Notes: a model not told the origin generated them from the letters alone. A DNA stretch of 64,000 nucleotides from Microvirga roseola (GCF_020866965.1 NZ_JAJATX010000002.1:163828-227827), one strand, 5' to 3'; shown: positions 29,890 through 39,702, counted from the first letter of the stretch. Made by a program: numbers and translations.

Positions 29890-30957
29890 CTACCGGGGAA
29901 CGGCCGAGACGGCTTCCATGCCCGGGTGCGTTTCGCCTTGGGGAGAGCGGCTTGCTCTCCACGCGCTGGGCGAGGCGCCCGTCACGCGGCGGAATTCACG
30001 GTTGAAGTTCGACTTGGTCTGAAATCCCGCCTTGAACATGATCGCCGTGACAGGCTCCTCGGTCTCCGCCAGCAGGCGGCAGGCCTCGGCGATCCGGTGA
30101 TCGTTGATGTACTGCGACACGTTCTTGCCCGTGACCCGGTTGATGGCCGTGGAGATCCGGCGGCCCGGGATCAGGGTCTTGCGGGCGAGGCGCTCCAGGT
30201 TGAGGTCGAGATCCTCGAACAGGCGCTTCGCATTCATGACGGCGTCGAGCTTCGCGACGATGGCCACGTCTTCGTCGTCCGGGGTCGCCGATGGGGTGTC
30301 CAGCGGCGGTGAGACCGGCTCAGGAGCCGGCTGACTGCGCCCTGCGACGGCCGCGGCGCTGCCGAGGATCAGCAAGGCGAGCAGGTTGGCGATCCCGACC
30401 ACCAGGGCGGCGTAAGAGTCCTTCCCCAATGCGATGCTGAGCGTGACTGCGACCTCGAGGATCGCGGACAGGATGAGGGCCGCGGCCGTTGCCCAGAGCG
30501 CTCCATAGGTCGAGACGACGCCTTCGAAAGAGACGCGGCTCAGCGCATCCGGCCCCCTCCAGGCCAGCCGCGCGAGCGCCGCTCCATAGCCGAGAAAGAT
30601 GGCAATCAGCGCAAGGTCGATCCAGTCCGGCCAAAGGAGGATCAGGGCAAGCACGATCGCCGCCGGAGTTCCGTGAGCCCATGCCGGAAGGCGTCTGGAA
30701 TTCTCCTGGGGTGCGAGTTCGCGAAAGCATAGCCAGGCGATCGCCGCAAGGATCGCGGCCAGAATGGATTGCAGGGGCAGGATGAGGGTGAGGCCGTAGC
30801 TCCAGCGAAGCCCGACGAGGACCGATTGAAGGGCATAGATCCCGAGCAGCACCATGAACAGACTGCCTCCGGTTCCCTCATTGCGGCGCTCGATCATCTG
30901 GACCAGCAGGATCAGCAGGAGCAGGGCGACGACGAAGGGCAGGGGCAGGGACAGCAT
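29890..30957 (-). CDS. Membrane-bound AraC family transcriptional regulator
   Basis: The first ~200 residues of this 355-residue protein form six to seven membrane helices (from LPLPFVVALLLLILLV to LLALLILGSAAAVAG). A Pro-rich linker leads to a C-terminal AraC double helix-turn-helix (about 245-340) with YINDHRIAEACRLLAETEEPVTAIMFKAGFQTKSNFNREFRRVTG. Such one-component sensors bind DNA from the membrane. It is divergent from an exported alpha/beta hydrolase, with a perfect palindrome between them, so the hydrolase is the likely target. The inducer is unknown. Confidence 0.87.
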   Translation of the reverse strand: MLSLPLPFVVALLLLILLVQMIERRNEGTGGSLFMVLLGIYALQSVLVGLRWSYGLTLILPLQSILAAILAAIAWLCFRELAPQENSRRLPAWAHGTPAAIVLALILLWPDWIDLALIAIFLGYGAALARLAWRGPDALSRVSFEGVVSTYGALWATAAALILSAILEVAVTLSIALGKDSYAALVVGIANLLALLILGSAAAVAGRSQPAPEPVSPPLDTPSATPDDEDVAIVAKLDAVMNAKRLFEDLDLNLERLARKTLIPGRRISTAINRVTGKNVSQYINDHRIAEACRLLAETEEPVTAIMFKAGFQTKSNFNREFRRVTGASPSAWRASRSPQGETHPGMEAVSAVPR

Positions 30958-31009
30958 GGGGCGTTGGCAACCTTTCGCTGCTTTCTATGGCCTAAAACGC
31001 GATCTCGGA

Positions 31010-31033
31010 CGACCTCGATCATGATCGAGGTCG
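31010..31033. promoter_or_regulatory. Perfect 24-bp palindrome between AraC regulator and hydrolase
   Basis: The arms CGACCTCGATCA and TGATCGAGGTCG are exact reverse complements with no spacer. The site lies 53 bases from the regulator start and 67 bases from the hydrolase start, in the divergent promoter space. A dimeric regulator is the obvious candidate to bind here. AraC proteins more often use direct repeats, so another factor is possible. Confidence 0.55.
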
Positions 31034-31099
31034 CGGCAAACGCCAAACCGGACAGGTTGATGTGATCCGCCACGGGGCGGTCACTTTGAAGGTCAAGCC

Positions 31100-32122
31100 A
31101 TGAAACCCGTCACATCCTTTCTCGCTGTCGCCGTTCTCTTCACCTCGCACGCCGCCCTCGCGGCGGATGCGGTCGGCATTCGCAAGCTCTTGGCTCCCGC
31201 GCCGGAGCGCGGGTCCGATCTGAGCGTTCTCGTGTGGTATCCAGCGGCGGAGGGCGGAGAGCCCACGCTCATTGGCGACAATCTCCTGTTCAAGGGAACC
31301 GCAGCGAGGGCCGATGCGCCGTTCGCGGAAGGGCACTTTCCGCTCGTCATGATCTCGCACGGTTCGGGCGGCAACGCCGCCAATCTGGGCTGGCTCGCAT
31401 CGCATCTGGCGGCGGAAGGCTACGTGGTCGCGGCCCCCAACCATCCCGGCAGCACCAGCGGCGATGCTGCCCAGGCCGCGACCATCAAGATCTGGAACCG
31501 CCCGGCCGACATCTCGGCAGTGCTGGCGGCCCTTGCGGCCGATCCGGCGCTGAGCTCCCGGATCGACCAGGACAGGATCGGCGTCGTCGGCTTCTCGCTC
31601 GGCGGCCACACCGCCCTTGCGCTTGCCGGCGCACGGATCGATGCGGACACCTACGCCCGATATTGCGAGAGCGGTGCGGCCGGGCCGGAATGCGCCTGGT
31701 TCGTCCGCGGCGGCGTGAACCTGCGGGCGCTGGACGCGGCCCGGTTCAACCGTTCCAATCGCGATCCCCGGATCAAGGCTGCGGTTGTGGTCGATCCTGC
31801 CTTTGCGCAGGCCTACGACCGGAAGAGCCTGTCCGCGATGTGGGTCCCCACGCACATCATCAATCTCGGACGGCCGGGATGGATCATCCCGGCTGTGGAA
31901 GGATCCAAGCTCGCCCGGGCCATACCCGGAGCCGGCTTCGAGGTCGTACCCGACGCAACCCATTTCAGCTTTCTCGGCGAGTGCAAGCCTGGGGCGGATG
32001 CGATCCTAAAGGATGAAGGGGACGAGGATCCCTTGTGCGACGACGGGGGGACCCGGCCGCGTTCAAAGCTGCATGCGCAGATGGCGGAGATGATTGCCGC
32101 CGTCTTCCGAAAGCATTTCTAG
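31100..32122 (+). CDS. Exported alpha/beta hydrolase (dienelactone hydrolase-like)
   Basis: This 340-residue protein has a signal peptide ending SHAALA, the oxyanion region [12 protein letters not shown], a nucleophile elbow GFSLGGH with Ser near residue 167, and a C-terminal histidine in [12 protein letters not shown]. The fold resembles platelet-activating-factor acetylhydrolase and dienelactone hydrolase-like secreted lipases; the substrate is unknown. It overlaps convergent hrcA by four bases. Its position opposite a membrane AraC regulator suggests induction by an envelope or extracellular signal. Confidence 0.85.
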   Translation: MKPVTSFLAVAVLFTSHAALAADAVGIRKLLAPAPERGSDLSVLVWYPAAEGGEPTLIGDNLLFKGTAARADAPFAEGHFPLVMISHGSGGNAANLGWLASHLAAEGYVVAAPNHPGSTSGDAAQAATIKIWNRPADISAVLAALAADPALSSRIDQDRIGVVGFSLGGHTALALAGARIDADTYARYCESGAAGPECAWFVRGGVNLRALDAARFNRSNRDPRIKAAVVVDPAFAQAYDRKSLSAMWVPTHIINLGRPGWIIPAVEGSKLARAIPGAGFEVVPDATHFSFLGECKPGADAILKDEGDEDPLCDDGGTRPRSKLHAQMAEMIAAVFRKHF

Positions 32123-33210
32123 CCCCCGCGCTCCAGGATGCGCGAGATTACCCTGGCGGTGTAATCGACCATCGGCACGATGCGGGCATAGTTGAGCCGC
32201 GTCGGGCCGATGACGCCGAGAACGCCGACGATCTTCTGGCCGCCGTCCCGGAAGGGGGCCGCGATCATCGATGAGCCGGAGAGCGAGAAGAGCTTGTTCT
32301 CCGAGCCGATGAAGATGCGCACGCCTTCGCCGCCTTCGGCGCGGCTCAACAGGTCGATCACGTCGGTCTGGGTCTCGAGATCGGCGAAGAGCAGGCGGAT
32401 GCGCTCCAGGTCCTCCGCCGCCTTCAGATCGTCCAGCAGGTTCGCCTGGCCGCGCACGATGAGCTGGCGCGCGCCGGCAGGTCCCACGGTGGTGGCAAGC
32501 CCCGCTTCCACGAGTTTCGCCGTGAGCGTGTCGAGCTCGCGCTCCATGTCGCCCCGGCGGACCTCGATCTCGCTCCTGATGTCGCCGAGCGTCTTGCCCT
32601 GGATGCGGGCGTTCAGAAAGTTCCCGGCCTCCACCAGCGCGCCTGCCGGAAGCCCGGGAGGCAGATCGAGGAGGCGGTTTTCCACCGACCCGTCCTCGGA
32701 GACCAGCACCACGAGGGCGCGGGCGGGATCGAGCCGCACGAATTCGATATGCTTCAGGCGCGCATTCGACTTGGAGGTCACCACGACGCCCGCGCCGCGC
32801 GATACACCCGAGAGCAGCGCCGAGGCCTCGGCCAGGGCGGTTTCCATGGTATGGCCCGAGGCCGCCGCCTTCATCTGCGCCTCGATGCGCGCCCGTTCCT
32901 CGGCCGTCACGTCGCCGATCTCCATCATGGCGTCGACGAAGAAGCGAAGGCCTATTTCCGTCGGCAGGCGGCCGGCGCTGGTATGCGGCGCAAAAATCAG
33001 CCCCGCGGCCTCAAGGTCAGCCATGACGTTGCGGATCGATGCGGGGGAGAGCGTCATCGGCAGGATGCGCGAGAGATTGCGCGAGCCCACCGGCTCGCCC
33101 GTCACGAGATAGCTCTCGACGATCTGCCGGAAAATCTCCCGCGAGCGGTCGTTCAGCTCCGCAATGGCGCGGGGCTCGGACAGATTGGAAAAGGGACCGG
33201 TCACATGCAT
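32119..33210 (-). CDS. hrcA: Heat-inducible transcription repressor HrcA
   Basis: This protein of about 363 residues represses groESL by binding the CIRCE element and is kept active by GroEL. Its N-terminal winged helix (about 20-85) holds the conserved [18 protein letters not shown] and GSRNLSR, and [17 protein letters not shown] is the recognition region. The start may be ATG 33210 or GTG 33231; neither has a strong ribosome site. It is divergent from rph, a common arrangement in alphaproteobacteria. No CIRCE copy lies in this window. Confidence 0.95.
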   Translation of the reverse strand: MHVTGPFSNLSEPRAIAELNDRSREIFRQIVESYLVTGEPVGSRNLSRILPMTLSPASIRNVMADLEAAGLIFAPHTSAGRLPTEIGLRFFVDAMMEIGDVTAEERARIEAQMKAAASGHTMETALAEASALLSGVSRGAGVVVTSKSNARLKHIEFVRLDPARALVVLVSEDGSVENRLLDLPPGLPAGALVEAGNFLNARIQGKTLGDIRSEIEVRRGDMERELDTLTAKLVEAGLATTVGPAGARQLIVRGQANLLDDLKAAEDLERIRLLFADLETQTDVIDLLSRAEGGEGVRIFIGSENKLFSLSGSSMIAAPFRDGGQKIVGVLGVIGPTRLNYARIVPMVDYTARVISRILERGG

Positions 33211-33277
33211 GCGGCGGTTTCGCGTCCTCACAATTCAACCACGCGGGTGGGCATTATGTGCGGATGTCGGACCCGTT

Positions 33278-33298
33278 AGGCAAGGCTTTAGCTTGCCT
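33278..33298. promoter_or_regulatory. Small hairpin in the hrcA/rph divergent region
   Basis: Arms AGGCAAG and CTTGCCT flank a 7-base GCTTTAG loop, between the hrcA start and the rph ribosome site AAGGAG. It may be a weak 5'-leader hairpin of rph or an operator. The evidence is the dyad alone. Confidence 0.3.
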
Positions 33299-33353
33299 TG
33301 GGTGCGTCGCAGCTTCTAAGAGGGACGTCATATTATCCAAGGAGATTCTGAAC

Positions 33354-34067
33354 ATGCGCCCGTCCAACCGCGCCCTCGATGAGCTTCGCCCCGTCACCCT
33401 GGAGCGTGGCGTCGCGCGCTACGCGGAGGGCTCCTGCCTCGTGTCCTTCGGCAATACCAAGGTCCTTTGCACTGCCTCCCTGGAGGAGAAGGGGCCGCCG
33501 TGGCTGCGCGGCACCGGCAAAGGCTGGGTGACGGCGGAATATTCCATGCTGCCGCGCGCCACGCACGAGCGCACCAAGCGCGAGGTCAATTCCGGCAAGC
33601 CCTCCGGCCGCACGCAGGAGATCCAGCGGCTCATCGGCCGGTCGCTCCGCGCCGTCGTGAATCTTCCGGCCATCGGCGAGCGCCAGATCGTGGTCGATTG
33701 CGACGTGATCCAGGCCGATGGCGGCACCCGCACCGCCTCCATCACCGGCGCCTGGGTGGCGCTGCACGAATGCTTCGCCTGGATGCAGAGCCGCTCGATC
33801 ATTTCGATCAATCCCCTGCGCGAGCCCGTCGCCGCGATTTCCTGCGGCATCTATCAGGGCAAGCCCGTGCTCGACCTCGATTATGCGGAGGATTCCGCCG
33901 CCGAGACGGATGCGAACTTCGTCATCACCGGCTCCGGCGGCATCGTCGAGGTCCAGGGCACGGCGGAGGGCAAGCCTTTCTCCGAGGACGAGTTCCTGAT
34001 TCTCCTGCGCCTCGCCAAGGCAGGCGTGGCGCAACTGGTGGACCTGCAGAAGAAGGTCGTGGCATGA
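33354..34067 (+). CDS. rph: Ribonuclease PH
   Basis: This 237-residue phosphorolytic 3'-exonuclease trims tRNA ends. Family landmarks are [22 protein letters not shown] at the start, [17 protein letters not shown] with the phosphate-site region, [18 protein letters not shown], and [19 protein letters not shown]. The start at 33354 follows AAGGAG. It overlaps rdgB by four bases, as in many Rhizobiales. Confidence 0.97.
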   Translation: MRPSNRALDELRPVTLERGVARYAEGSCLVSFGNTKVLCTASLEEKGPPWLRGTGKGWVTAEYSMLPRATHERTKREVNSGKPSGRTQEIQRLIGRSLRAVVNLPAIGERQIVVDCDVIQADGGTRTASITGAWVALHECFAWMQSRSIISINPLREPVAAISCGIYQGKPVLDLDYAEDSAAETDANFVITGSGGIVEVQGTAEGKPFSEDEFLILLRLAKAGVAQLVDLQKKVVA

Positions 34068-34705
34068 GCGCGCACCGCCCCCTGACCGGCAGGATCGTCA
34101 TCGCCACCCACAATGCGGGCAAGCTGCGCGAGATGCAGGAATTGCTCGCGCCTTTCGGGATCGAGGCCGTGTCTGCAGGGGAGCTCGGGTTGCCTGTGCC
34201 GGACGAGACCGGGCACATGTTCGCGGAGAACGCCGCCATCAAGGCCCAGGCGGCGGCCAAGGCCACGGGCCTGCCGGCGCTCTCGGACGATTCGGGGCTC
34301 TGCGTCGACGCGCTCGACGGCGCACCAGGGCTGTTCACCGCGGACTGGGCCGGCCCGAAGAAGGATTTCCATGCCGCCATGGAGCGGGTGGAGCGCGAGC
34401 TGCAGAAGCGGGAGGCCACGGATCGCCGGGCCCACTTTGTTTCGGCGCTCGTCATCGCCTGGCCGGACGGGCACGAGGAGCTGTTCGAGGGCCGCGTCTT
34501 CGGTCGGGTGGTCTGGCCGCCGCGCGGCGAGAAGGGCTTCGGCTACGACCCGATGTTCCAGCCGGACGGCTACGCCGAGACGTTCGGCGAGCTGACCTCC
34601 GAACAAAAGCACGGCATCGACTGGTCGAAGGCCGACGGCAAGGCCTCGTCCCACCGGGCGCGGGCCTTCGTGAAGCTGGCCGCCGGCTGCCTGCGCCGGA
34701 CCTGA
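34064..34705 (+). CDS. rdgB: RdgB/HAM1 family non-canonical purine NTP pyrophosphatase
   Basis: This 213-residue house-cleaning enzyme hydrolyses dITP and XTP to prevent their use in DNA. The N-terminal [16 protein letters not shown] and [19 protein letters not shown] give substrate and metal binding, and the [20 protein letters not shown] stretch is the family signature. The ATG overlaps the rph stop. The operon appears to end at the hairpin at 34710. Confidence 0.96.
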   Translation: MSAHRPLTGRIVIATHNAGKLREMQELLAPFGIEAVSAGELGLPVPDETGHMFAENAAIKAQAAAKATGLPALSDDSGLCVDALDGAPGLFTADWAGPKKDFHAAMERVERELQKREATDRRAHFVSALVIAWPDGHEELFEGRVFGRVVWPPRGEKGFGYDPMFQPDGYAETFGELTSEQKHGIDWSKADGKASSHRARAFVKLAAGCLRRT

Positions 34706-34709
34706 AGGC

Positions 34710-34735
34710 GCGAAGCGCCCCGGAGGGCGCTTCGC
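34710..34735. terminator. Hairpin after rdgB
   Basis: Arms GCGAAGCGCCC and GGGCGCTTCGC pair fully around a CGGA loop, four bases after the rdgB stop and 15 before the convergent DUF2852 stop. No T tract follows, so it is a strong hairpin but not a classical intrinsic terminator. Confidence 0.5.
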
Positions 34736-34750
34736 TTACGGCTCGGTGAT

Positions 34751-35215
34751 TTAGGCGTTCGTCGGGCCGTTGCCGCGGCGCTTGGCCATGAAGGCATCGA
34801 ACTCCTCGCGGTCCTTGGCCCGCTTCAGCTCCTCGACGAAGTCACGGAAGGCGCGGGCCTCCTCGTCGAGCTTGCGGCGCTCTTCCTCGAGGCGCTCCAG
34901 CTCGCTGCGACGGTAATCGTCGAAGGCCGCATTGCCCGAGCTGGCGAAGCCGAAGCCGCCGGCTGGGCCGCGGGATGCAAAGAGGTCATCCTTGGCGCGG
35001 CCGAGGGTGTCGCGGAAGAAGGTCTTGGCCTCGTCGTATTTCGGATATCCACACATTTTCCACACCAGATAGGCCAGCGCGAGCGGCCAGACGAAGATGA
35101 AGCCCAGGATGATGCCGGCGATCTCCAGACCGCGTCCGGGCTTGCGCCCGCAGCGGCGGTGAGCGCCCTGATTCCAGGGGCCCGCATTCCAGGCGGCGGA
35201 GGCAGTATCAGACAT
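34751..35215 (-). CDS. DUF2852 domain protein
   Basis: This 154-residue protein has one membrane helix (about 30-52, LEIAGIILGFIFVWPLALAYLVWK) and a long charged coiled-coil C-terminus (about 98-140, RRSELERLEEERRKLDEEARAFRDFVEEL). DUF2852 proteins are restricted mainly to alphaproteobacteria and uncharacterised. It stands alone between convergent rdgB and a TetR gene on the same strand 90 bases upstream. Confidence 0.82.
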   Translation of the reverse strand: MSDTASAAWNAGPWNQGAHRRCGRKPGRGLEIAGIILGFIFVWPLALAYLVWKMCGYPKYDEAKTFFRDTLGRAKDDLFASRGPAGGFGFASSGNAAFDDYRRSELERLEEERRKLDEEARAFRDFVEELKRAKDREEFDAFMAKRRGNGPTNA

Positions 35216-35305
35216 CGTAGGGGTCCTATGTTAATGCTAACAACATTAACATGCGGATCGATTTCGGCGCTTTCAAGGGAATGACCGTCGAAATCGCGCC
35301 GGTAC

Positions 35306-35965
35306 TTACGATTTGCCCTTCAGGGCTCCGTGGACGAGGGCCAGCACGCCAGCGCGCAGGAGCTCGTACTTGTCCGGCAGGCCGGGTCCCTTCGGCAGCT
35401 GACCGGCCGCGTCGAGGGTGGTGATGCCATGGGACAAGGCCCAGACCTCGATGGCGATGAAGCGCGTATCGACCCCCTGGAAGCCGTCGGGGAAGGTTTT
35501 CGACAGGGCCTCGACGAGAAGCTCGAAGGCGTTGCCGGAGCTCGCCTGGTTCTCCGGAGCCTTCGGGCCCTTGGCCCAGGGCGGCCCGCAGGATTCGGTA
35601 TCGCTGGGGCGGGCCGAGAACATGGCGGCGTAGAAACCCGGCTCCTGCTCGGCAAAGGCGAGATAGGCCTCGCCCATGCGGGTGAAGCGTTCGAGCGGCG
35701 TCCCTTCGCCCTGCAGGGCCCGGCCGAGCCGCTCCGCGAGCTGGCTGAAGCCTCGGAAGGCCACCTCGGCGACCAGGGCCTCACGACCCCGGAAATGGCG
35801 GTAGAGGGCCGCCGGCGTCACGCCCACGAGCTTGGCCGCATCGGCAAGGGTGAATCCGCCGAGCCCTCGCTCGGCGATGAAGCGCTGCGCCGCCTGGATC
35901 AGCGCCTCCTTCAGATTCCCATGATGATAGCCCTGCCTGTCGGACGGGCCGCCCCAATGCCGCAT
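35306..35965 (-). CDS. TetR/AcrR family transcriptional regulator
   Basis: The HTH of this 219-residue protein lies at about 30-60 (GGFTLADAAKLVGVTPAALYRHFRGREALVAEVA). The C-terminal WHG-type domain (about 80-205) includes GEAYLAFAEQEPGFYAAMF. The preceding HHGNLKEALIQAA is typical of this subgroup. The start at 35965 is better than a GTG ten codons upstream. It is divergent from hemW; the target is unknown, and repressor function is inferred. Confidence 0.86.
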   Translation of the reverse strand: MRHWGGPSDRQGYHHGNLKEALIQAAQRFIAERGLGGFTLADAAKLVGVTPAALYRHFRGREALVAEVAFRGFSQLAERLGRALQGEGTPLERFTRMGEAYLAFAEQEPGFYAAMFSARPSDTESCGPPWAKGPKAPENQASSGNAFELLVEALSKTFPDGFQGVDTRFIAIEVWALSHGITTLDAAGQLPKGPGLPDKYELLRAGVLALVHGALKGKS

Positions 35966-36154
35966 GACGGTTCCTGAACTCCACTGAGCCTTCACCCTAG
36001 GCTGCCCGGGCTGGGGAGGCTAGGTCGAGGCGACCGAATGGTGAACAACCGGGTCAAAAAGAGGTTCAGAAAAGTTTTCGAGAGACAGGCAGGCGCAGGT
36101 CGCAGCGACAAAGCCACCCGTGACGCCGGGCCCTGGAACTGCCATATACCGCGC

Positions 36155-37315
36155 ATGATCGATCATCCCACGCGCGATGTGGGCTTTGGCGTCTACGTCC
36201 ATTGGCCCTTCTGCGCCTCAAAGTGCCCGTACTGCGATTTCAACAGCCATGTCCGCCATCAGCCGGTGGACCAGGAGCGGTTTCTGGCGGCCTTCCGCCG
36301 GGAGATCGCCCACACGGCCGCGCGCATCCCGGGGCGGACGGTCACGAGCATCTTCTTCGGCGGCGGCACGCCCTCGCTCATGAAGCCTCAGACCGTGGGC
36401 GCGATCCTCGACGCCATCGGCGGCGCGTGGAGCATCGACCCCAAGGCGGAGGTGACGCTGGAGGCGAACCCGACGAGCGTGGAGGCCGAGCGCTTCCGCG
36501 GCTATCGCCAAGCCGGCATCAACCGGGTCTCGCTCGGCGTCCAGGCGCTCAGCGATCCCGATTTGAAGCGTCTCGGTCGCATGCACTCCGTCGAGGAAGC
36601 CCTGTCGGCGGTGAAGATCGCGGCCTCCATCTTCGAGCGCACTTCCTTCGACCTCATCTATGCCCGGCCCGACCAGACGCCCCGAATGTGGGGTGCGGAG
36701 CTGGAGCAGGCGATCAGCCATGCCGTGGAGCACCTCTCGCTCTACCAGCTCACCATCGAGCCCGGCACCTGGTTCGAGCGCCTCTACAACGCCGGCAAGC
36801 TCACGACGCCCGACGAGGAAACCGGCCGCGCGCTCTACGACATCACGCAGGAGGTGTGCGAGAAGCATGGCCTTCCGGCCTATGAAATCTCGAACCACGC
36901 CAGGCCCGGCGCGGAATCCCGGCACAACCTGCTTTACTGGCGCTACGGCGAATATGCCGGCATCGGTCCCGGCGCGCATGGACGCCTCGTCACCGGCAAT
37001 GCGCGGCTTGCGACATCGACGGAGAAACATCCCGAGACGTGGCTTGAGCATGTGGAGCGCGAAGGCCACGGCGTCCTCGAGGAGGAGGTGCTCACCTCCG
37101 AGGCCGAGGGCGACGAGTTCCTGCTCATGGGCCTGCGCCTGAAGGAAGGCGTGGACGCCCGCCGTTACGAAGCCTTTACGGGCAAGGCGCTCAACGAAAG
37201 ACGCCTGCGCAATCTGGTAGAGGAGGGGCTCGTCCGGACGGACGGCTCACGCCTCGCCGTGACCCCGAAGGGTTTTCCGGTGCTCAATGCGGTGATCGCG
37301 GAGCTGGCGGCCTAA
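36155..37315 (+). CDS. hemW: Radical SAM protein HemW (heme chaperone, HemN-like)
   Basis: The 4Fe-4S binding triad C20, C24, C27 of this 386-residue protein is in WPFCASKCPYCDFNSH, and a GGGTPS motif follows at about 70. It lacks the N-terminal HemN trip-wire and matches HemW in length, so a role in haem delivery is favoured over coproporphyrinogen oxidation. It usually follows rph-rdgB in Rhizobiales; here DUF2852 and TetR genes lie between. The ATG at 36155 is chosen because the upstream frame (39 codons) looks unlike protein. Confidence 0.93.
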   Translation: MIDHPTRDVGFGVYVHWPFCASKCPYCDFNSHVRHQPVDQERFLAAFRREIAHTAARIPGRTVTSIFFGGGTPSLMKPQTVGAILDAIGGAWSIDPKAEVTLEANPTSVEAERFRGYRQAGINRVSLGVQALSDPDLKRLGRMHSVEEALSAVKIAASIFERTSFDLIYARPDQTPRMWGAELEQAISHAVEHLSLYQLTIEPGTWFERLYNAGKLTTPDEETGRALYDITQEVCEKHGLPAYEISNHARPGAESRHNLLYWRYGEYAGIGPGAHGRLVTGNARLATSTEKHPETWLEHVEREGHGVLEEEVLTSEAEGDEFLLMGLRLKEGVDARRYEAFTGKALNERRLRNLVEEGLVRTDGSRLAVTPKGFPVLNAVIAELAA

Positions 37316-37326
37316 AACACGCCACT

Positions 37327-37452
37327 GTCATTCCGGGGCGGCGCAGCCGAGCCCGGAATCCATGGCCACCGGGTCGCACCGATCGATGCGACAGCGGTCG
37401 CTTCTTTGCTTTACTATCGTGGCCATGGATCCCCGCCTTCGCGGAGATGACA
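37327..37452. repeat. Palindromic intergenic repeat element (GTCATTCCGG...GATGAC type)
   Basis: The stretch opens with GTCATTCCGGGGCGGC and closes with CCCGCCTTCGCGGAGATGAC. In the middle, GGAATCCATGGCCAC is mirrored by GTGGCCATGGAT. This is the pattern of dispersed REP-like elements common between genes in Methylobacteriaceae and Bradyrhizobiaceae. It sits between hemW and convergent gshB. A related unit lies at 55377-55450. Confidence 0.6.
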
Positions 37453-37462
37453 AGGGAGGGCT

Positions 37463-38407
37463 TCAGCGCCCCACCTTGCTCTCGATCACGTCCCACACAT
37501 TCACCGCGAGATCGGGCCCGCCGAGGCGCTTGATGGCGCGGATGCCGGTGGGGGCGGTGACATTGATCTCGGTGAGATTGCCGTCGATCACGTCGATGCC
37601 GACGAGAATGAGGCCCATGCGCTTGAGATCAGGGCCGATGGTCTCGCAGATCTCGCGCTCGCGCGGCGTGAGGTCCGTGGGCTTCGCCGCCCCGCCGCGC
37701 ACCATGTTGGAGCGGATGTCGTTTGCCGCCGGAACGCGGTTGATCGCGCCTGCCGCTTCGCCGTCGATGAGGATGATGCGCTTGTCGCCTTCCGTGATCT
37801 TCGGCAGGAAGCGCTGAATCACCCAGGGCTCGCGGAACAGGTTCGAGAACAGGTCGTAGAGCGAGCCGAAATTCGGGTCCTCGCGGCCGACCTTGAACAC
37901 GCTCGCGCCGCCATGGCCGTAGAGCGGCTTCATGACCACGTCGCCATGCTCGCGCCGGAACTCCTCGATCTCCGCCTTGTCGCGGGAGATCAGCGTCGGC
38001 GGCATGAGGTGCGGAAACTGCGTGACGAAGATCTTTTCCGGCGCATTGCGCACATGCGTCGGATCGTTGACCACCACGGTCTTGGGGTGAATGCGCTCCA
38101 GGAAATGGGTGGCGGTGATATAGGCGAGATCGAAGGGCGGGTCCTGGCGCATGAGCACCGCATCGACGGTCGAAAGATCCACGCGCTCGGGCGCACCCAG
38201 CGTGAAGTGGTCGCCCTCCACATCGCGCACCTCGACGGGCTCGGCCAGCGCGATCACCGCGCCGTCGCGCAGTGACAGACGGTCCGGGGTGTAGTGCAGC
38301 ACCCGGTGACCCCGCCGCTGGGCCTCCAGCAGCAGGGCAAAGCCCGTATCGCCTGCGATCTTGAGGCTGCGGATGTGGTCCATCTGGAAGGCCACGGTCA
38401 GGGTCAT
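37463..38407 (-). CDS. gshB: Glutathione synthetase
   Basis: This 314-residue ATP-grasp ligase joins gamma-glutamylcysteine and glycine. The N-terminal [29 protein letters not shown], central [19 protein letters not shown], glycine-rich [16 protein letters not shown] loop and terminal [20 protein letters not shown] are all family hallmarks. It is monocistronic in this window, convergent with hemW. Its product is the reductant for the glutaredoxin-type ArsC (inference). Confidence 0.97.
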   Translation of the reverse strand: MTLTVAFQMDHIRSLKIAGDTGFALLLEAQRRGHRVLHYTPDRLSLRDGAVIALAEPVEVRDVEGDHFTLGAPERVDLSTVDAVLMRQDPPFDLAYITATHFLERIHPKTVVVNDPTHVRNAPEKIFVTQFPHLMPPTLISRDKAEIEEFRREHGDVVMKPLYGHGGASVFKVGREDPNFGSLYDLFSNLFREPWVIQRFLPKITEGDKRIILIDGEAAGAINRVPAANDIRSNMVRGGAAKPTDLTPREREICETIGPDLKRMGLILVGIDVIDGNLTEINVTAPTGIRAIKRLGGPDLAVNVWDVIESKVGR

Positions 38408-38569
38408 GCGTCAGTCTCCGTAAGAAGCGCGGTTATTGGCCCGAAAACGGGCGCTGGCAACTGTTCTCTTGAGCCCTGTGAACGAAAAGGGGCGAAGGGG
38501 GTTATCAAACCGCCGCGCTTGCCGGTCCCGCCCCTTGCAGAGACGCCAGAGCTCCTCCACCTGAAAGCC

Positions 38570-39439
38570 ATGCCACGCCGCGCCATCCTCATCGTCAATG
38601 CCAAGAGCCGCAGCGGGGCGTCCCAATGCGACATGGCGATCGAGCGCCTGAAGGCGCACGGGATCGAGCCCGTCCATCTGGAATGCAACCGGAGGGAGGA
38701 TCTCTCGCCGCTCATCGTGAAGCATGCGCAGGACGTGGACTGCGCCATCGTCGGCGGCGGCGACGGAACGCTCAATGCGGCGGCCTTCGGCGTCATCGAG
38801 GCAGGGCTGCCGCTGGGGATTCTGCCGCTCGGAACGGCGAACGACCTCGCCCGCACGCTCGGCATCCCGCTGGGGCTCGACGAGGCCGCCAGGGTCATAG
38901 CGGGGGGGCATACCCGCAACATCGATCTCGGCATCGTCAATGGCGAGCCCTTCTTCAACGTGGCGAGCATCGGGCTCTCGGCCGAGCTGGCGCAGCAACT
39001 CACGCGCGACATCAAGCGCCGCTACGGCCGTCTCGGCTACGCGATGGTCGCCCTCAAGGTTCTCGCCCAGGCCAAACCCTTCCGGGCGACGATCGTCAGC
39101 GACGAGGGATCCGTGCGCGTCAGGACGCTCCAGATCGCAGTGGGCAACGGGCGCTTCTATGGCGGCGGAAACGCCGTGGAGAAGGATGCCGCCATCGACG
39201 ACCAGCATCTCGATCTCTACAGCCTGGAATTCAGGCGCGCCTGGAAGCTCGCCTTCCTGGCGCGCTCGTTCCGGATCGGCGAGCACGGCGCCTGGCGCGA
39301 GGTGCGGGCGATCCGCGCCAGGGAATTCGACATCCGCACTCGCAAGCCAAGGTCGATCAACGCGGATGGGGAAATCGTCACCAAGACGCCCGCGCATTTC
39401 TCCATCAAACCCTGCGCCGTCACGGTGTTTGCGCCCTGA
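38570..39439 (+). CDS. Lipid kinase of the DAGK catalytic-domain family (YegS-like)
   Basis: This 289-residue protein has the DAGK domain from about residue 3 to 130, with the nucleotide loop GGGDGTLN near 63 and the PLGTANDLARTLGIP motif near 88. The C-terminal beta-sandwich carries VGNGRFYGGGNAV and SINADGEIVTKTP. Members phosphorylate diacylglycerol or phosphatidylglycerol. The start at 38570 is preferred, since an extended frame upstream has no family match. It is divergent from gshB. Confidence 0.88.
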   Translation: MPRRAILIVNAKSRSGASQCDMAIERLKAHGIEPVHLECNRREDLSPLIVKHAQDVDCAIVGGGDGTLNAAAFGVIEAGLPLGILPLGTANDLARTLGIPLGLDEAARVIAGGHTRNIDLGIVNGEPFFNVASIGLSAELAQQLTRDIKRRYGRLGYAMVALKVLAQAKPFRATIVSDEGSVRVRTLQIAVGNGRFYGGGNAVEKDAAIDDQHLDLYSLEFRRAWKLAFLARSFRIGEHGAWREVRAIRAREFDIRTRKPRSINADGEIVTKTPAHFSIKPCAVTVFAP

Positions 39440-39450
39440 GGTCATGAACC

Positions 39451-39657
39451 TCAACGGCGCCCCTCCCGAACCGCGCTTTCGATGCCGCTGCGGTCGAGGC
39501 CGATATCGTGCAGGATCGCATCGTCGAGGGCGCGAACTTCCCGCAGGGCGCTGCGGATGCGGATTTCCCGCAGAAGGGCGGCGAAGATGCTGCCGATATG
39601 GACGTGCTTGGCTGTCTTCTCAGCGGTCCAGTGAATGGTGCTCGAAAGGGTCGACAT
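39451..39657 (-). CDS. DUF1127 domain small protein
   Basis: This 68-residue protein has the C-terminal DUF1127 motif RSALREVRALDDAILHDIGLDRSGIESAVREGRR, an arginine-rich helix-turn element. DUF1127 proteins bind RNA and in Agrobacterium and Rhodobacter affect small RNA turnover, phosphate and growth control. It is divergent from the LysR gene across a strong dyad and probably regulated by it. Confidence 0.86.
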   Translation of the reverse strand: MSTLSSTIHWTAEKTAKHVHIGSIFAALLREIRIRSALREVRALDDAILHDIGLDRSGIESAVREGRR

Positions 39658-39702
39658 GGCGCTCTCCTCTGCTTCGATGAGGAGATGATGCGCCTCCCTC
39701 TT

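Noticed and set aside
33232..33353. Search for heat-shock or CIRCE sites between hrcA and rph
   Set aside because: CTTG boxes occur on both strands but the second boxes do not fit at 17-18 bases; no CIRCE dyad present.
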